From: Gonatopus flavifemur
Taxonomy: Eukaryota; Arthropoda; Insecta; Hymenoptera; Dryinidae
Direction: 5' to 3'
DNA: 64,000 nucleotides
Assembly (NCBI GenBank): GCA_018340375.1
Contig: JAFFJZ010000002.1
Coordinates: forward strand, 28,538,001-28,602,000
Part shown: positions 37,701 through 50,260 of the stretch, one piece after another
Numbering within the stretch: position 1 is the first letter of the stretch
Layout: every line of letters starts with the position of its first letter
Translations under genes and position numbers: made by a program
The notes under the pieces: model-generated
Database searches by the model: none
Told to the model about the DNA's origin: nothing
What the model saw: the letters and a program-made list of their open reading frames with translations, nothing else

Positions 37701-40700
37701 TTATATCCTGTTGGAAATGATGAACATAATTTATATACATAGTTGTTGATATTGTTAACCGCACGAGCACGAGTGATTAAATGAGTATCGATTAAGAAAA
37801 ATGCGCCAGAATTAAGCACAGCGCCTTAAAAATGAAGAAAGAGAAATTTGATTTTCTCCGTTTACTAATTCGCTTTGATGTTAGAGCTCTGTGTACATAC
37901 AAAAAGAATATCCTCTGTTGAATATGAAGGAGAGGGATGAAAAAAAACACCATTTGCGATTTAGAGTTTTCAATTGACACCGAATTTACCAAATATAATT
38001 AATTATCATACGTGAATCCTTTAATACAAACTTTTTGACGAGAAATGACCATTTGAATCCATTCAAACTCTAGCGAAAAGAAAATTTATTTGAAAATCTC
38101 TGAAAAATTATGAAGAATTCAAAATTTTTCTGAATATCTCTTAAAAACAACCCTTAAAGAACATCTATGAAATCCTCTGAAAAACTGAAATTTTTAGAAC
38201 CAGGAAACCTATTAAAAAAGCGATTTTTTAATGGGTTAAATGAGTTCTAATGGTCGTTTATCGTTATAAAATTTGGATTACCCAATGGAATCGAGTGGAT
38301 GATGCTTACCAGGGAGAAGAGAAAAGAGGAGGAACATGGGAAGATTTCTTATATCATTGATTTTTATAGGCACAAAACATTCCTGTTTTGTAGCCTGTGC
38401 AGAACAACCACTTCCACTTTTCAGGTACGAATGATTTACTCATTTTCTCCTTTGCCTCCACATAGGTGTCTTTCTTGTTTGAGATGTTTCAAAGAATTTA
38501 TTGAATTTCATCGAATCTTATTCAAATTGTGCAATTTATAACGAGATTTTGCTGAATTCAATGAAGTTCCCTATGTTCAGAATTTTGTGTGTATATGGAC
38601 TGTTCTATCAAACATTTTATCCTCTACTCAAATTGAGTAGATAACAGCGCGAAAAGTAATTGAAAAGTACGACGAAATGATATACATTGTTTTTTCATTT
38701 CATCAAAAGAAATTTCCAAAAGTTCGATAGTAATTGTTTATGTTTGGTAAATCATCGAACGAAATGAAGATATTTCATCAAGGCGCAAGTTATTGGAAAT
38801 TTTGAAATTTATAATTAAGATATCATTATTGATACCAAAATGGTAATAAAAATATTAGGCTTTCACATGATGGGATTGAAATATTATTGTCATGTTGATT
38901 AATACATAAAATACGTGATCGATGGAAATCGGTATACATATATATATAATACACACGTGTACGTTGTTCTAGATGAATAATTTCATAATAAATTTATTGT
39001 TAAAAGCAATATTGCAGAAATAAATGCCTGATAATGTTGCGATGCTCACAACGATGAGTAATTTTCAGTCAGTTTTGGAAGTAAGAATTGGATTTTCTCT
39101 GCAGAGAATGGCCATGGCCGTCTCTTTTTGCAATATTGTTTCACTTGGGAAGGAATAATTTTTCATTTGATACAAAAACAAACATCTACGGTGGAGAAAA
39201 ATCAATGCAAATTTGTATTACAATAAAAATGAACTTCTGGTCAAGTTCATGACGCAAAGAAAGCGTAGTTTTAAATAATTGTTGTGAGATAAATGCTGTG
39301 TTGTATTAATTAAGTACTTTTGACTTTCACTCTCCATTCTATTTTTCTTCCGAATGTAATTAGGCAAAATAAGCAATGTATTCGATCCAAACTCTCAAAA
39401 ATTTGAAATTTCGAGTACAAGGAACAATCGATTTCCAAAGAATCCAAGTAAAGTGATGAAAATTCAAAGCTCTCCACATTTGACATCCAGTTGAAATGCT
39501 GTATTACTTTTATACAAGGTAAATGTGTGTGCGTGTATAGTGGATTCGCGGATTCATTCGCGATGTACATTTATTTATGTTGTATACTGAATGTATATGT
39601 ATATACCGTGTAATTTAAACAAACGACCCCACTCGTACCGTCGACAATTTCTAACTGCAGATAAGCGAGGCAAGATTTATAGAGTTATGCGATGGCGTTG
39701 AGTGCCTAAATTTAAAAGAGGATACGAGAATTGTTATTAAAAGCCAAATATCAACGATGTGATGAAACTCACATTTGAAATCAATCATGTACCAATATCC
39801 CAACACTTTGTACATTTAAATGGATAATTCATTCGTTAGAAAACAATTCAATATTTTCATTTTCTCGCATATAATTTAGAATATGTTGGAACTTCGGACA
39901 GCGCAACAATTCCCGATGTATTCATGAAGAATTGTTTATGAATTGGGAATTAATTGTTCATTCTTTAGGAATTTACCCTGAATTATTGTGCTGTCTGTGA
40001 ATGTTGCACGTAAAATCCCTGAGGGATGTATTTTTATTAACACATTGCTTGACACATTCTCGTAAAACTTCACCGTAAAAATACTTCAATTCAACATTCC
40101 TGTCCATTTATCGAATTGTCCAACTCTACTAATCCAGTCTGTATTTTAGACAAACCGAAGGATTCCCAAGTTCGTCTAGCAATATAGACTGTTACAAAAC
40201 GATTATTAGAGTCAAATATCATATCATTATGAATAACAGTAGTATCGTATTTCTCTTCCTTGTACTTGACCGTGAGATACAGTGAAAAATCTGATTGATA
40301 ACTTTGAAAGAAAGTACTGGATTAGGTGCTACGCTACCTGTGCGATATCGTGATTTTCTAGCAATAAGCAAAGTTTTGCAATAAGAATTATTCAAACGAT
40401 TAGAAGGAAAAGGAACAGTTATTTGCACTCATAGACCGAGTCTTTCAATTCACAACACTTTTCCTCAAGTAGAATTTGTATAGAGTTCGAAACATTGTTC
40501 ATTAAAATACTCGAGTAGTAAAAACAAAACGTATAATATATAATATTTAGAAAAATCGAATTGATATATTTTCCGTTCTTCGTGTAATAGATTATAAGAT
40601 AACAAAAAGAAAATGCTTGAGCGATTTCAATAAATCACAAAATCATTATTTTTATAACGCTTTGAATCGACTAATCATCGAGAAGAATGTACATCATATT

Positions 40701-41877
40701 CAAAATATTTATCTATCTGTTTCCCTCGAATATAAATCTATAATTGATAATATAAAAATATTATTAATTTCGTGGATATCAAAGAATAAGAAAAAGGTAC
40801 AATTGAATTTATCATTTATACGAACTCCATCCGAAATTAAATTTGATCAAATTTGATCTGTGATGCTTCGCATTTGGGCACATTGTTGATCATATCATCG
40901 ATATCATATACGTATAACTATACCCTAGGAAAAACATAAATAGTTTTGAAATAAAAAGAAAAATGAATCTTGTTAGGGAAGAACCACGCTTTAAAGCTTA
41001 GAATTAAGGATTTGTTGCGTTAAAAGAGTTGATCCTGGTACGAAAGGCACAAACATTTTGATAATGTTGCAAAGAAACTAAAACCGAAGAGTTATTGTTA
41101 CCATTGTTGAAACAACATTCTAAAACTGTGAGAAAAAGGATACAAAAAATATATTTCTACCCCACTGATGACCACGAATGAAAAAACGAAATAGGAAATC
41201 GTCGATAGCTACGAGTGTCATAGTGAAATAAAAAGAAATTTTTGTCGCTTGTCGAAGTCAAATATAATATTAATATTTTATTAGATACCGAGACGAATTA
41301 TAACATTTAATATTTTTTCACAAAAGAAACAAGGAAGCTTTTTTTGCTTCTCCGATCCGAGAAAAGAGTATAGAAATTGAATAAATTCTGTACCTGAGTC
41401 TAACGTATTGATGCCTCTTGGAACCCTTTACAACATAAACCTTCGCGAGAGGCAATTGTCGATTTATTTTCCAATCCCCCAAAAAGGAGCAGCTTCGATC
41501 ACACGGCGTTCAAATTTTTATTGTCATTTCGAAAAGAATCATCGTTCGATTATCGGACACGGAATTATGTAAATGATTTTGAAGAGGGGATGAGATGATT
41601 AATAAAGAGCTGTTCTTTGCATTCAAATCTTAGTTTTATATAACATACACCCGTCTTCTCTCAATCCTTATAAAAAAGAAGGTCCGAGTATACAATTAAA
41701 AAAAAAACTTCATATGTAAAAACAACAATCGACTATTTATAAACTCTATTGCGTATGTACATTTGTTTTTTTTTCTCTTCTTTTTCTCGTTTCTTTTGAT
41801 ACGATAAAGATTCAGTGCGGAATGAGGTACAAATAAATACAATAATGGTCTTTGATTTGAAACTTAACTCTGATATC
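34775..41877. other. 7.1 kb gene-free stretch (3' UTR / intergenic)
   Basis: I find no exon with recognisable protein similarity. The DNA is AT-rich and noticeably poorer in crisp inverted-repeat elements than either side. A decayed palindrome at about 35748-36243 (GGCTACTCACTTAGCG against the complement of AAGTGAGTAGCTGCC) is the only repeat I could outline. Part may be a long 3' UTR of the phosphatase gene. Confidence 0.5.
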
Positions 41878-43385
41878 CTATTTGTATTTCTCCACGGCCG
41901 CACTGATAATTGTATTGAGTTTGTGATTTTGCCAATCCAAGGCAATATTATCGAGATGATTATCAAAATCAATGAGATTCTTGTACTGCTCTTCGCTCAG
42001 TAAGTTGTACAACACATCTGTGTGATCTATACCATTCTCGTACTCTATGCTGTAATAGGAAAAGGCAAAAAAAGTTTTGTTACTACATTTGCAGAGGCTG
42101 CGAGTAACGATTCAAACGATTCAAGTATCGGTAAATAATATTTTACCCTGTACTCCTGCTTTTCCATTTTCCGTCCGAATGTTGGGAGATAATTAAAGGA
42201 TTTCCACTCATACCGAGCGTCACCTCCTTGTTATCTACCTGAAAACAAAATCAAATATTACAGAAAAAGATACTAACGTCTTTTATAATTTTTTGAATAA
42301 ACTTACCACTACTAATAGGGCACCGTTGAAATTTTCTGCTATTTTATCAGCTATCCTATGAGCCGGTCTATCCGTACTGAAAATTTCAACATTGTTTATC
42401 AATTTTGATTCAGAACATTCTGCAGTTCCTAGTCATTTAACTTTGAATTACCTCAAATCATTGATATTTTCATTGGCCAAGTAATAACCTGCGATGGCTA
42501 AACCTTGACGGGCAGCTAATTGGTCCACCTTTAATGAATAGAAATAAAATTTGTTTTAGAGTTGAAATCATCATTACTACTTTTGTTGACATAATTCTTT
42601 AAATTTGATCATCAATGGCTATTCATATTCCTATATACGTTGATGCCAAAAATAGTAGTTTCAGCAACCCGAAAGAAGATTTTTCCACATACTATTCCAA
42701 GGTGAAACCAACCATTCGATAAAATATGTACGTTAATTCTGAAAATGGGGAACAAATGATGAACGGTAAAGATAATCTTCTCAAGATTGACGTCAAGAAA
42801 TATTTTGAGTAAATTTTGGAATATAATCCAAAGAAAAGTTCACAACTAAAGGAAGATTCTTCATTGTTATTTACATAAATATTTTTAAAAAAGTTTTGCA
42901 ATTTTCTAACCTTGAACTGATAGTTTTCCTACATTCACTACCTATTCTACATCAGAAAAGAAAATAATTGATTCTAAATTCGCTTTTCGGGACTGGAATT
43001 CATTTTTCATACAATTTAATTCTCATTTATCGTATATAGGTCATAGTTTTGATACACATAAAGCATCGGGGCGATGATGAATTGCACATAAGCTTAACCT
43101 CAAAAACAATTCTATAATTACGATGACAACATAGTCGCGTATTTTGCTTTTCAATGAAATATAACGAATACTTACTAAAGTAAGAGCGATTTCCGCCATT
43201 GGAGAAACGTGCAAGCATATATGAAACAAGGGAATAACATCCACGATACGTAATTCCACAAGTTTGCCATCACTTTTATGTACATCTTTTGCTAACAATA
43301 AACCGTTTATGGCACAATGTGGATACTTGGCGGCATGTAAAATGATCTTACAATAAGCGCGTGGCGAAAACGTGATATTTGCCAT
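41878..43385 (-). CDS. EMC8: ER membrane protein complex subunit 8/9, 206 aa, 5 exons
   Basis: Exons on the minus strand: 43385-43176, 42528-42452, 42376-42307, 42238-42147, 42049-41878; all junctions are GT-AG and in phase (207 codons with TAG). The start MANITFSPRAYCKIILHAAK and the later HAAKYPHCAINGLL, VDVIPLFH and PMAEIALTL are family hallmarks. The C-terminal part contains LIDFDNHLDNIALDW. It is a catalytically inactive MPN-fold protein on the cytosolic side of the EMC, which inserts tail-anchored and multipass membrane proteins into the ER. Length is close to the vertebrate protein (about 210). Insects generally have one gene where vertebrates have EMC8 and EMC9. It is divergent from TONSL and shares its upstream region. 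Confidence 0.93.
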
Positions 43386-44444
43386 TATTGTATTTTAAGA
43401 TTAATTAAATACTTTGTAACAGTTTTAAATACCCGTGGGTACTAATAAACTAAATCACCACGTCATGGGACGATTTCCAACACGTATCACGTGATCGATG
43501 AACGGCCAATTAGAATCGATACAATTTCCGTTGCTATGGTAACTGTACAGCTGATTGTGTATACAAACATGTTCTTTTGACATTTTTGACAAATTGATTA
43601 CATATCGTGATAGATCGGTTATCGAATAACCTGGTATCCAATGTTTTTAATTTGTTTTGGTTTATGATCAGCGACTTAGATTCTTATTGTATGTCTATAA
43701 TTTTAAAGAGAAAGATTCCATTATGAATACATTTAGAATTCTTTGCGAGTGAAAAAAAAGGGATTCTTTGAATTCTGTGCAAGAATCTTTGTTTTTTATG
43801 CATTTGTTGATAATCAAATTCAATTGAGATGAATCAATTGTTGTTGTTCTTTGCTTTCCAAAACTGGATCTCATGTGAACGTGTGAAGAGATGGCTAAAG
43901 ACATTGGTTAGAAAGAGAGATTGATCAAATTTCTCGTCTGTTCTCGTTCTAACTTTTGACTTTTGTGATATCCTAACCAACTTGATGCGGTTTCAATCAG
44001 TTTCATCAATACGCGTGGTCGTTTTTAGAGATGAGAAAAAAAAAATTATTCTTCGCTGGTTATCGTTGCTAACCAATTGGCTTTCGTATTGTATATGCAC
44101 AATGAAGAAGAACTGTGCCTTCGTGTGTCTACATGTGCCCGTCTTCTCTGCGTTCCAAGGAACAAAGATTTTATAGGGTACTTTTTGTGTTTCTTTGTTA
44201 AAACTTCTCGTTCATTCGTAAGTCTCTTATTTAAAAAAATTACACCCACGTATTGTATATTCAAGTATATTCTTTGTATGTAAACTTATATTCAGGCGCG
44301 CAAAACGATTCAATATAACCTCGAGAAACTCGTAACAAAATATGTCTCATTTATCTCATTTAGTGATACGATTTATATTCGAGAATTGATTCCAAGAAAA
44401 TTTATATTAATCAAGAACAGTGGGGTTTACCGTAAATCTTCAAC
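43386..44444. promoter_or_regulatory. Shared upstream region of EMC8 (-) and TONSL (+)
   Basis: 1.06 kb between divergent start codons, with no supported coding exon. A palindromic E-box TCACGTGA lies at 43487-43494, about 100 bases upstream of the EMC8 start. No TATA box is placed convincingly for either gene. Confidence 0.45.
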
Positions 44445-47400
44445 ATGGAAGAGAGCAGTAAGTTTGAAGAATATTTATGTGAATTTTTATGATTGTAACA
44501 TTGAATTAACCTGAATTTTGTGGATTGTTATTATCAGGATTGTTAAAGAAAAAACAACAAGCCAAAAGTAAAGGTAATACAAAGTTATTAGCTAAGGTTA
44601 CCAAAGAGCTTGGCGACTTGTATTACGAGACTGGACAATTAGAAACTGCGCTCGAAGAATACTTGGAACAATTGGAAGTATGCAAAAGATTACAAGATAA
44701 ATTGAATTCTGGAATTGCGCATAGAATGATCGGAGAAGTTTACACCAGAATGGGCGATTGGGATCAAGCGTTGGAACATTTCAACGAATATTATGGTGAG
44801 TCATTTTTATGTGTAGATAAAAATATATATACATATATTTTCCTTGCATATATAAAAGAAATACAAACAAATATAAAATATTTGAAACACTTTGGAAATG
44901 ATTCTTCATGTACCCAACAGATATAGTGAAGAGCATGAAAAATTTAGTTGAAGAACAAAGAGCTCTTGCCAGTTTAGGACGAGCATATTTCTGTTTGGCT
45001 GAAAGCTTGCCTCCAAACTCATCAACGCGACGAGAGAATTTGCTCAAAGCCAAGAACGCATATGTCGAAAGTATAGATCTCTGCCTCAAGTAATATCAAA
45101 TTTCAGTATTGAATAAAATTCATTTTCCATTTGGGTTTTTAAGAAACATTAATCTTATTTTTGAATATTACAGATTAGAAACTTCCGAATTTCAAATTAG
45201 AAGAGAAGAAATGATGGAAATGAGAGCAAGATTGCTTTTGAATCTAGGTTTGGTGATGGAAGCTCAGGGTAAATTAAATGCCGGTATCGAAATGATGGAA
45301 AAAGCTATCACTTTATGCGTTCAACATAATTTGTACAAAGATTTACACAGAACTCATAGCGCTATAGCAGCGTTCCACGAACGTCGATCCAACTTCGAGT
45401 TGGCGGAAAAGCACCTCGATATAGCAGCCAATACGACAGATAAATTTTTAAAATCCGAAGCATACTGCACGAAAGCAGAATTATTTTTACGAATGAATAA
45501 ATACCGTGGTGCTCGGAAGATTTTAGTTTCTTTGTATACCGATAAAGGATTACCGCAAGATTTGAAACCACAAGTGGAAAAATTATTGCGAATAGGTAAG
45601 TTGTATATTGAATTAAAAAAAACAAAAAAACAGTTTTTATTTGCGAAATTATTATTCTTTTTCTAGCTGTAACGTTGACTAAAGCGGAAGATGCTTTGAA
45701 AGGAGAAAAGAATCCTGTGAAAAGGTTGAAACATTACGAGGGTATGGGCGATGCGTTGTGCGCGGTGAGAAATTACACCAAAGCTGTAGAATGTTATCGG
45801 GAAATGTTGAAATGCGCCGAAGAATCCAAAAGCGATCAAGTTGCAGCCGCGGTGGTGAGTTTATCTAGGACTCTTCGGGATATCGGAGATTACGAACAAG
45901 CGTTGACTTTCGCAGAGAAAGAGCTCAAATTGTACACCGATCCTCACGAGATATCCAGATCGGCGCTCTTTCTGGCGGATTTATTGACAGAAATGAAATC
46001 TTCGGACGAAGAAATTCGTAAGGCTTACGATTTAGCTTTATCCAATGCTAGAAAATGTAAAGACACAAAATTGGAAGCAACAGCCATGCAAGATTTGATA
46101 CAATATTTGACCGATTGTAATGAAGATTTCGAGGTGGAAGCACTGAAATCCAAACTCGATAAGCTGAAAGAATCGCTTCCGATCGAGGAGACTGAGTCAG
46201 GAGATGAATCCGAAAGTCAAAATATTGGAGCTGATATTTGTTTGGACGAACTCTCGGATGTGGAAAAAGAAATAACGGTTCCCGCGGAAACGATCAGAGC
46301 TAGGAGACATTCAACGAAAAGTAAAAATTTCGTCAGAAGGAATGAAAAAGGAGAAACCGCGCTCCACGTGGCATGTATCAACGGTAATGTTTCTAAAGTA
46401 GAAAGCCTCATAGAATCGGGTCATCCGATTAACGTGAGAGATAACGCAGGGTGGACTCCTCTGCACGAAGCAGCTAATCACAATCATATAGAAATAGCGG
46501 AATTACTTTTAAAGAATGGCGCAAATGTGAATGATCCGGGAGGTAAAGATTGTAAAGGAGTAACTCCCATACACGACGCCGCATCTTGCGGGAATTTATC
46601 TATGATATATTTGCTCATGGAACACGGCGCGAATCTCTCTCTTTTAACCTATGATCGAGAAAGTGTACTAGATATGTTGCAAGATTGGAAAACACGTGGA
46701 GGAGATCTATCGGAACAAGATCAACAGGAATACGATCTATTGTACAGTAAATTAACGGCTCTTGTACCCAAAACGCACAAACCCAAAAAACAATCTAGAC
46801 CCGTAAGAACGAGTGTAGATAAACTGATGTACGATACAGTAGATGATCATGAACCACGACCAGAACAAATATCTGCAGGCGAGGATTATAAAAGAACAAT
46901 AGAAAATTTGAAACACAGAGGTAGATCTTCGGGTTCCTTTGAAAATCGACCTTTGATTCAAAAAATAGATGCTCCTCTTTTGGACAGTGAAGAAGTTCTG
47001 ACGGAGGATTGGTTGGAAGACGATCTAGGAACGAACAGTAAACAAAGATTACCGGTGGATGTTTTCTCGAGTAATTCTAAAAGAAAATCTAGTAGTTTGA
47101 GCACCGACGATGAATTGAATATGAAGCGTCAAAGAATTGAGTTGGATGACGACAAAGAAGAGGAAAATTTCCCAGAAACGGAAACAACGGGAACAATGGA
47201 AACGGAACATATCGTCATCACGGACAGTTGTGATAGCAATTCGAGTGATGCGATAGAGTTTTTCCGTCGAACGAAAAAGTCGAAACAGAAAAAACCTCGT
47301 CAGGTTTCTTTGTTCTCCACAGGATTTACTAAAGAAACTCCATCTCGCACTCCTTCGCCTAGCTTACCTCCTCCTGTTAATAGTCGATTTACCGATAAAC

Positions 47401-48753
47401 CGGAGACAGTTGATTTGCAAATTCATTTGGAACCCAATCGAATATTCCAATTGAAAGTCAAATTTCCAGAAGATCAAAAAAAATTGATTCAATGGATCAT
47501 CGATGATATTTCAAATAAATTCTATAATCAAACTGGATGTAAAGGAGAATTCATATTGAAAACAACGAACGATGTTATTTTGTCTGCCAACGATACATTG
47601 AATATTTTGAGAAATCATGAAAATTCTTCTAATTTGAAATGTGAAATGACTGATATTAAAATTCCTTCCAACATCGAGAGATACAAAGTTATATGCAAAA
47701 CTTATAATTTTGGTGAGTAGATCTTTTCATTACTTTGACGATCAACATTAATCAATATTGATAAAATCAAATCTATATAAATATTCATTTTCAGATAGCA
47801 ACGAATCTATTAAAAAATCTCTTCAATCCTGTGAAAATACCCTTTCTTTTCGTTTGAGGGTGCACGAAATGAATGACGACGAAGATGTAATACCTTTGTT
47901 AAAAACTTTGGAATTCCAAGAACATCTTCAGGAGCTTTGTTTATCGAACGCTAATCTCTTAAACCTGGGAGAAGATTTGAATTCATCTTTATCCAGATTA
48001 TCTAAATTGAAGAAGTTATACCTGCAAGGCTGCGACATAGATCACAATTGTTTGAATCAAATAGAGAATTTACCATCCCAATTAGAAGTTTTAGATCTCA
48101 GTTATAATCCTTTGGGTTCGAAAAGTCATGAAACTTTAATCAAACTTCTAACCCCTTTGAAATACTTGGAAACTTTGAATTTAAGATTTTGCGAACTGAA
48201 GAAGTTTTGTTTTCCATTCAACGGTAACACCGTTAAAAATTTGGATATGTCTTGGAATGCTCTCGAGAAGGACGATTGTGTTTCGCTTTTGAACGCACAG
48301 TTAGTTAGTTTAAATTTATCTAACGTAACGTGTTCGAGTAGAAGATCGAAGATTGTTGAAAATATTATCGATAACGCGCATTTCTCTTTTAATATGTTAC
48401 AAACCTTAGAACTTGCTTCCTGCGATTTGATGGACAAAGATATTATCGTTATATTAGAAAGAGCGCCTAATCTCGACAAATTTGTACTGAACGGTAATTC
48501 TAATGTTACGGTGTTGTCCGTGAATGCTTTGTTGTGTCACAAACCTAGTTTAAGTCACATAAATGTTAGTGGATGTACAAGCATTCATCAACCTCCAGAT
48601 GTGGAAGTGTATATAGAAAATCCGGAGAAATGTACATTGATCATCAATATGTCTCAGATAGTTTGTGAAATGTGGGCTCTTTTATGGCGCGGCAAAGGAA
48701 TCGTTCAAAAATTACCTCATGATATCGTAGTTTTTAAGCCAGTATTATTTTAA
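44445..48753 (+). CDS. TONSL: Tonsoku-like protein (TONSL), 1288 aa, 6 exons
   Basis: Exons 44445-44457, 44538-44795, 44921-45089, 45174-45595, 45667-47712, 47795-48753; GT-AG junctions, phases consistent, 1289 codons. The first exon codes only MEES plus one base. TONSL works with MMS22L and RAD51 at stalled replication forks and reads new histone H4 unmethylated at K20. Order: N-terminal TPR repeats (about 5-450, e.g. LGDLYYETGQLETALEEYL), an acidic stretch (about 460-490), three ankyrin repeats (about 513-615) including GWTPLHEAANHNHIEIAELL and DPGG, a Ser/acidic linker, a ubiquitin-like fold (about 865-955) and C-terminal leucine-rich repeats (about 970-1288). Trp and Glu of GWTPLHE, which contact the H4 tail in human TONSL, are present. 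The order matches the human protein. The stop codon lies 33 bases from the USB1 stop on the other strand. Confidence 0.95.
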
Positions 48754-48786
48754 TCGACATTTTTTTATGAAAAAATATTTTATTTT

Positions 48787-49813
48787 TTATCTTAACTCCA
48801 AAATATATAATTTATTTCCTATTTTACAATGTATATTCTTGACGTTTAAATAATTTTCTTCTACATTATTTGTTAGGAATCGATGAAAACTTTCTTTCAA
48901 CGATGGCAATAGTTGAGTTAAATAGTGTTCTTTATCGTCCAAACACCAGGAAACACTGATATGGAAAGAAGGATCCTAAATAAGAATGTCAATTTTAATT
49001 CTCTGAACTTGCAGCAATGTTTTTATGAATGAAGATTAAATACTGTTAAGTTTTCAAAATGAAATTTTTTATAACAAACCTCGTAGAACGGTGGTAATTT
49101 GTATTCTGCTAATAAATCATTCAAGTTGGAGATGAATTTTTGTAGAATGCCACTGGTATCGTGACAACAAATTCCAAGGAAGGTACGTGTTCTCTCCTCA
49201 TTGCAGTATACTTTTAGATCCGTTAGTTCCACGTCAAATTGGTTGGTACTTGAGCATAATTTTTTCAAACTATCCACGAAAGAATCAATCCAGTGAAATT
49301 TTAGTATGAGCGTTCGAGTCAGACTAATGTGGAATCCCTGATAAAATATATTACCTTCTATCAAAGTTTCTGATACAGCTGACTTGATCCAGGAGAGCAA
49401 AGAATCACTCGGGATACCTGTGGAGGGAATACAAACAATTCTCAATACAGATAGATTCAAATGAATTTAGAATTGACTTACAATTTATGTAAATCAATGT
49501 TGCCCAATTTCCTCTTTCATGTTTAAACGATCTAACGCGTCCTTCGTGCATTGAAGGATCGTCTGTAACTTCTTCATGGTGGGCAACGCCTTTCCATGTT
49601 AAAATACTTTGAGGTAAAGGTAAACTATATAAGGAAAATAATAATGTGAAATATAAATTTAAGTGAGGTTAGACACATGATTTTCACGAGTTTAATGCAA
49701 TTTTACGTTTTATACCTTGGAATTGATTTCGCACATGCAATGGTTTCTTCTTCCTGCTCTTCGTCATCTTCTGAATCTGATGTATAAGTACCTATTAAAT
49801 TTAAACCTGACAT
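48787..49813 (-). CDS. USB1: U6 snRNA phosphodiesterase USB1, 255 aa, 4 exons
   Basis: Minus-strand exons 49813-49716, 49624-49482, 49417-49080, 48975-48787; in-phase GT-AG junctions, 256 codons. USB1 is a nuclear 3'-5' exonuclease of the 2H phosphoesterase fold that trims the U6 snRNA oligo(U) tail and leaves a 2',3'-cyclic phosphate. The two catalytic HxS motifs are present: HIS at about 110-112 (GFHISLTRT) and at about 198-200 (PSFHISVSWC). Their 88-residue spacing equals the human enzyme. RVRSFKHERGNWAT is the conserved N-terminal block, preceded by an acidic start (SDSEDDEEQEEE). AATAAA lies three bases after the stop (48779-48784), so the 3' UTR is short and overlaps the TONSL 3' end. 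Divergent from VPS18. Confidence 0.93.
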
Positions 49814-50260
49814 TTTTTGAATGTGAGGTTGAAGTTTAGTATACGGCTTTTGCAGTTCATAGCGGTTCATAGATGTCAGATTTGAAATTAAAACGTGTAT
49901 GTATGAGCGATATAGTGATTCATTCCATGAAAAGCTGACCTAATGTTACAAGTTTTGTTCTGCCAATTTGATCTATTCTGCTATCTGTCAATATCAAAAA
50001 CCTATTACAGATTACAAATTTATGATAAAATAATGTATCAATAATGAAGTATGGTGAGCTCAACCAGATTTGCTGCACTGGGGTCAAACATTTGTAACAA
50101 CAAATAACAATGATAATTTTCTAACCCTTTTCAAGTGTAATTGAAATTGAATCATAAATTTTGATAATTAACTTTATCAGAATGGCTTCTGGTTATTCCA
50201 ATTTTTAATCTTTATATAAATTGAATTTCCATCGATTTGTATATATTTACATTCATCAAG
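49814..50260. promoter_or_regulatory. Shared upstream region of USB1 (-) and VPS18 (+)
   Basis: 447 bases between divergent start codons, AT-rich, with no coding exon or repeat recognised. Likely a bidirectional promoter by position only. Confidence 0.45.

Noticed and set aside
36434..41003. Several 60-91 codon frames between 36 and 41 kb
   Set aside because: Composition is that of AT-rich non-coding DNA (Ile/Phe/Asn/Lys-rich), with no signal peptides, motifs or convincing splice sites.
45362..45625. 87-codon minus-strand frame within TONSL and similar antisense frames in TONSL, VPS18 and MPG
   Set aside because: Shadows of conserved exons on the other strand.
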